Positions 60,994 to 64,000 of a stretch of DNA of 64,000 nucleotides are shown in pieces. Under the pieces are notes generated by a model. It was not told the origin of the DNA. It was given only the letters and a program-made list of their open reading frames with translations, and searched no databases. The stretch is from Glandiceps talaboti. Its lineage: Eukaryota; Hemichordata; Enteropneusta; Spengelidae. The stretch is taken from the NCBI RefSeq assembly GCF_964340395.1, contig NC_135562.1, positions 3,108,634-3,172,633 on the forward strand. Direction: 5' to 3'. The position numbers and the translations under genes were made by a program. Each line of letters opens with the position of its first letter. Position 1 is the first letter of the stretch.

Positions 60994-63006
60994 TAACGTT
61001 GCAAGTGTGACGATGTGCGACTACTTCTGTACACCAACTGGATCCTAGCTGGATTATTATTTATAAACACCTACCCTTGTAAGTTCGACATAACCGATAA
61101 CTTCTTCGGTCAAAGTCATCACTTTTACGAAAATACACTATCCTAAGCCGACTGGTTAAGGATTTACTGTGTAGTACCTTTAAACTAAATCAAATTACGA
61201 ATACTCGGAATCGTATAAAAACAGCTAAGTTACGATCAATGAATATACAGGACATCTTCAAAAGAAAGTTTTGAAACACAGTACCATCTGTGTTTACATA
61301 CACCACCCCTTGCCACGGGTGAGTAGAATATAAACGGAAGGTCAGCCATATACTACTTATACTTATAGTATTGAGTATGAGTTTATACTATCAGTATGTT
61401 CCATTATACACGCCAAATATATATTTGAGTGTACAGCTCTTGCATCCAACCCGACGCCACATCACTGCGCCAAAAACCTAGAGAAAGCACGTGCATGATG
61501 ACGTTAAGGTAAATGTAATTAGTTATATTTATCATTCCAAATTATATGAAAGCCAGTGATCAAAGGAAATATGGCCCGAAACTTAACTTTGTACGGTTAA
61601 CAGCATTTATGTTTTTCCTGTTTTCATTTATGCATTGAGGTAATTTTATAAAGTAATGACGACAATATCAGTCTCATTTCCTGTAAAAGTATAACTGTTT
61701 CCTTTGCTGCTATGATCCATGACAAACCCCAGTAAGAATCCTTAATTTCAGGTAATACCGTCTCTTTGGGCAATACAGCTGTATATCAGAGCTCCCCTCA
61801 TAAGGATAACGATCGCATTATATACATGAACGGGGTTAGTGCCAAGAGGCCTAATAACGAAACTGCTATTTTGAGATATAGCCAAAAGATGCATTTCCGG
61901 CATTAGGTCCTTATGACTCTAAGATGTAAGCCACTGTACTTTCCACAGTATATGTTTTCACTCGTTTAATGAGAGTGGAGAAGAAACGGCAAAATATCAT
62001 CGGAGCTTTTGATATGTCTTTTTAAAAAAATGAGAAAGACATTATTTTTTTTCACAAGATCTTTTCGACTCTGAACCAACTTTTAATTCACGGTTTTTTT
62101 ACTCTAGTAGTTATCTTTCAGAATAGTGGTCAGCATTTTGTGAAATCAGTAATCGACCCGAACCCTTGTTTTTTACATATAGTTTAGAAACTAAAATATT
62201 ATATTAATTTTTCTTTACTAGACTGTCATATCTTAAACATATTTTGAGGAGATAAAATACTTCAGAAAGTATTCAGTACTCGTACATATTAAATATGTAA
62301 AAGAAGTTGATACTATAATCGCCCTGTATTTTGCACGATATGTACAGCAATTCAGTAAATAACTTAGCTAATGGATAGGCCAGAACCACTTCATGAGCTA
62401 ATATTCGTAAAGTCGACTGTCCATTTTATACCGTACAAGTATTATTCTTGTCAATTTATTGAATGTCTGACATTTAAACCCTATATGACGGAATGATATA
62501 AACCTAGATCTAACCTCTATATATAGAATTAAACCGAACTATACACAATCCAATGTTTAATAAGTCGAGAGATGTATACATTCTGTTGATAACAGGCTCT
62601 GGTTAAGTATATTCAACATCTATATGGGCATGCCTTTTGGCTCAAAAATATTTACAAAATTTAAAACACTTTACCAAACATTTCATGAAGCGTTAACCCC
62701 AAAAGTACACAAAATAGCCATTTCAACAAAATAAGCATTGATAAAAAATATATATATGTAAAAAGATATAGTAATTGATATTTGTTCGGTCCCCATTTTT
62801 CTACTAAATATTGACGTGTTTGGCAAACTCTGCTATTTTTCAATGTCTTGATGATAAGGCAAAGGCATTAGCTTCTTATCATAATAAATAACAAAATAAA
62901 TTTCTTGCATTTAGAGCGTTGGGACTTTAGATTAAACTAACATGATTGGTTGTTCATCGTTTCCGTCATTCGGTGTTCACGTTGCTAAGGAACGTTGAAA
63001 ACTGCA

Positions 63007-63014
63007 CCATATAT
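63007..63014 (+). promoter_or_regulatory. TATA box of a right-edge gene
   Basis: ATATATAA in the context CACCATATATAAGTCCACAC, about 65 bases upstream of a well-placed ATG at 63075 that opens a putative first exon. Position and context fit a TATA promoter. Confidence 0.45.
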
Positions 63015-63074
63015 AAGTCCACACTGCAGAAGAAACCGGTATTCTTTGCATCGCTCAATACCCGACGATCGAAG

Positions 63075-63148
63075 ATGGTGTTCTTCGAGACAAAGATAAC
63101 ATTTTTTCGAAATCTTGGAATCCATCTAGAGCCTGCGATAGTAAAAAG
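63075..63148 (+). CDS. Putative first coding exon of an unrecognised gene, continues beyond the window
   Basis: ATG in a good context (GAAGATGG) followed by 24 codons reading MVFFETKITFFRNLGIHLEP AIVK plus two bases, then a strong donor GTAAGTACG at 63149. A TATA box lies 65 bases upstream. I do not recognise the protein. A short N-terminus leading into ...LEPAIV is reminiscent of the start of SLC46-type transporters (VEPAIF) but that is weak. The next exon is not in the remaining 850 bases. Confidence 0.4.
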
Positions 63149-64000
63149 GTAAGTACGAAATCTTGATATATCAGGGCCATTACAATAATAATCATGTTGA
63201 TTAGTATGAATTACACCGGTTCACATTATATCGTTTAACTATTATGATTGACATTACTAGATAGTTAGAAGTGAGCTACGAAACCAATTTCATCTTTTTT
63301 TTATAATGATTTTCTTCTGATTGTAATGATCATGTGCGTATTCTGTCAAAGTACTTAATTATTATTCTATTCTAGTTAAATCACCGACAGTGTCTTGTCT
63401 GTGGTCTCGTCGACAATTTGATCAATTCAAATTAATAAAATGGAGTAGTTTGTACTTCAAGTATTTACTAACGATTTACTAATGGATCAGGTCTGTCATT
63501 GTAAACGCTTCAGTGGTGAAGGTATAATAAAACTATAATTTTATTTAGTAAAATACTCCAGAAAGTAAACTCAGGTATTTGTTTAGTCACCCTATCTCCG
63601 ACTGCATCATTCGATAAAACAAGAATCTCCTATATTCCCCTGTCCAAAGGTTATACATCCCAGAAACTTTCAAATTGAGTGCGACATTTTTATGGCAACA
63701 TATAACACAAAGGCTCCACTACTTCAATATCCTATTCTCTGTTAAGCCATTGCCAGAATGTTCTTGGACATATGTACGATATATCCGTTCGTGTACTAAA
63801 TTTCTAATTTCCGCAGAAATGTTTTGTTCAGTGGTTACAGAACTTTATTGCGATAAAACTTAAACATGTATATCCAACAAGGTGTCCAGTACGTCTATCC
63901 TAATTCGAGGAAACGACTTAAAAAAATGAAAAACTCTTCTTTGATTGTTAGATTGATTGATGGATTGTTGAATTGAATATCGATTATACAGGCCGAATTG

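Larger units (their letters stand above)
57000..63000. other. Long intergenic stretch downstream of PRXL2B
   Basis: No exon supported by homology. It contains the MITE copy B, a foldback hairpin at 57237, a direct duplication at 59515-59885, a (CA)n tract near 60785, an (ACAG)n array at 60907-60993, and AT-rich unique sequence. A GC-richer patch at 60240-60500 has an ATG followed after 74 bases by a donor-like GTAGGT, but no recognisable protein. Confidence 0.6.

Overview
This is intron-rich, AT-rich metazoan nuclear DNA. Three genes are complete in the window: FAM91A1, DHX36 and a selenocysteine form of PRXL2B (selenoprotein U family). Coding exons are close to their vertebrate homologues, introns are long, and the DNA is packed with microsatellites, minisatellites, foldback MITEs and fragments of tyrosine-recombinase and LINE retrotransposons. 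A marine invertebrate, possibly a non-vertebrate deuterostome such as a hemichordate, fits best; this is inference and the species cannot be named from the sequence.

Layout. 1-410 (minus): first coding exon of a sigma-class glutathione S-transferase that runs off the left edge. 2916-22131 (plus): FAM91A1 in 21 coding exons, 828 aa, plus a candidate 30-nt cassette microexon. 22132-28600: FAM91A1 3' region with a CCATGG-rich minisatellite, MITEs, and a 1.5-kb element with long terminal inverted repeats (TIRs), a 9-bp target-site duplication (TSD) and a decayed RecQ-helicase fragment. 28600-34100: gene-poor, with a broken C2H2 zinc-finger gene, a DIRS/YR-type retrotransposon fragment interrupted by an 8-bp-TSD MITE, and a decayed PIF1-like helicase. 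34214-47715 (minus): complete DHX36, 20 coding exons, 988 aa. 48028-56030 (plus): PRXL2B, head-to-head with DHX36 across 312 bp; it has an in-frame UGA at the human Cys position and a good SECIS candidate in the 3' UTR. 57000-64000: mostly noncoding, with a TATA-associated first exon of an unrecognised gene at 63075.

The genes act in different pathways: endosome-to-Golgi tethering (FAM91A1), G-quadruplex RNA/DNA unwinding (DHX36), and thioredoxin-like redox or prostaglandin F-type chemistry (PRXL2B). The most unusual structural theme is that several intronic minisatellites begin at a real splice donor and repeat the donor (often with the end of the exon) many times. This is seen in FAM91A1 exons 11 and 13 and in DHX36 exons 8, 13 and 18. 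The strongest biological find is the selenocysteine PRXL2B, which naive ORF calling breaks at the UGA. All exon boundaries were derived by hand from splice consensus, phase continuity and family similarity; no alignment or transcript data were available.
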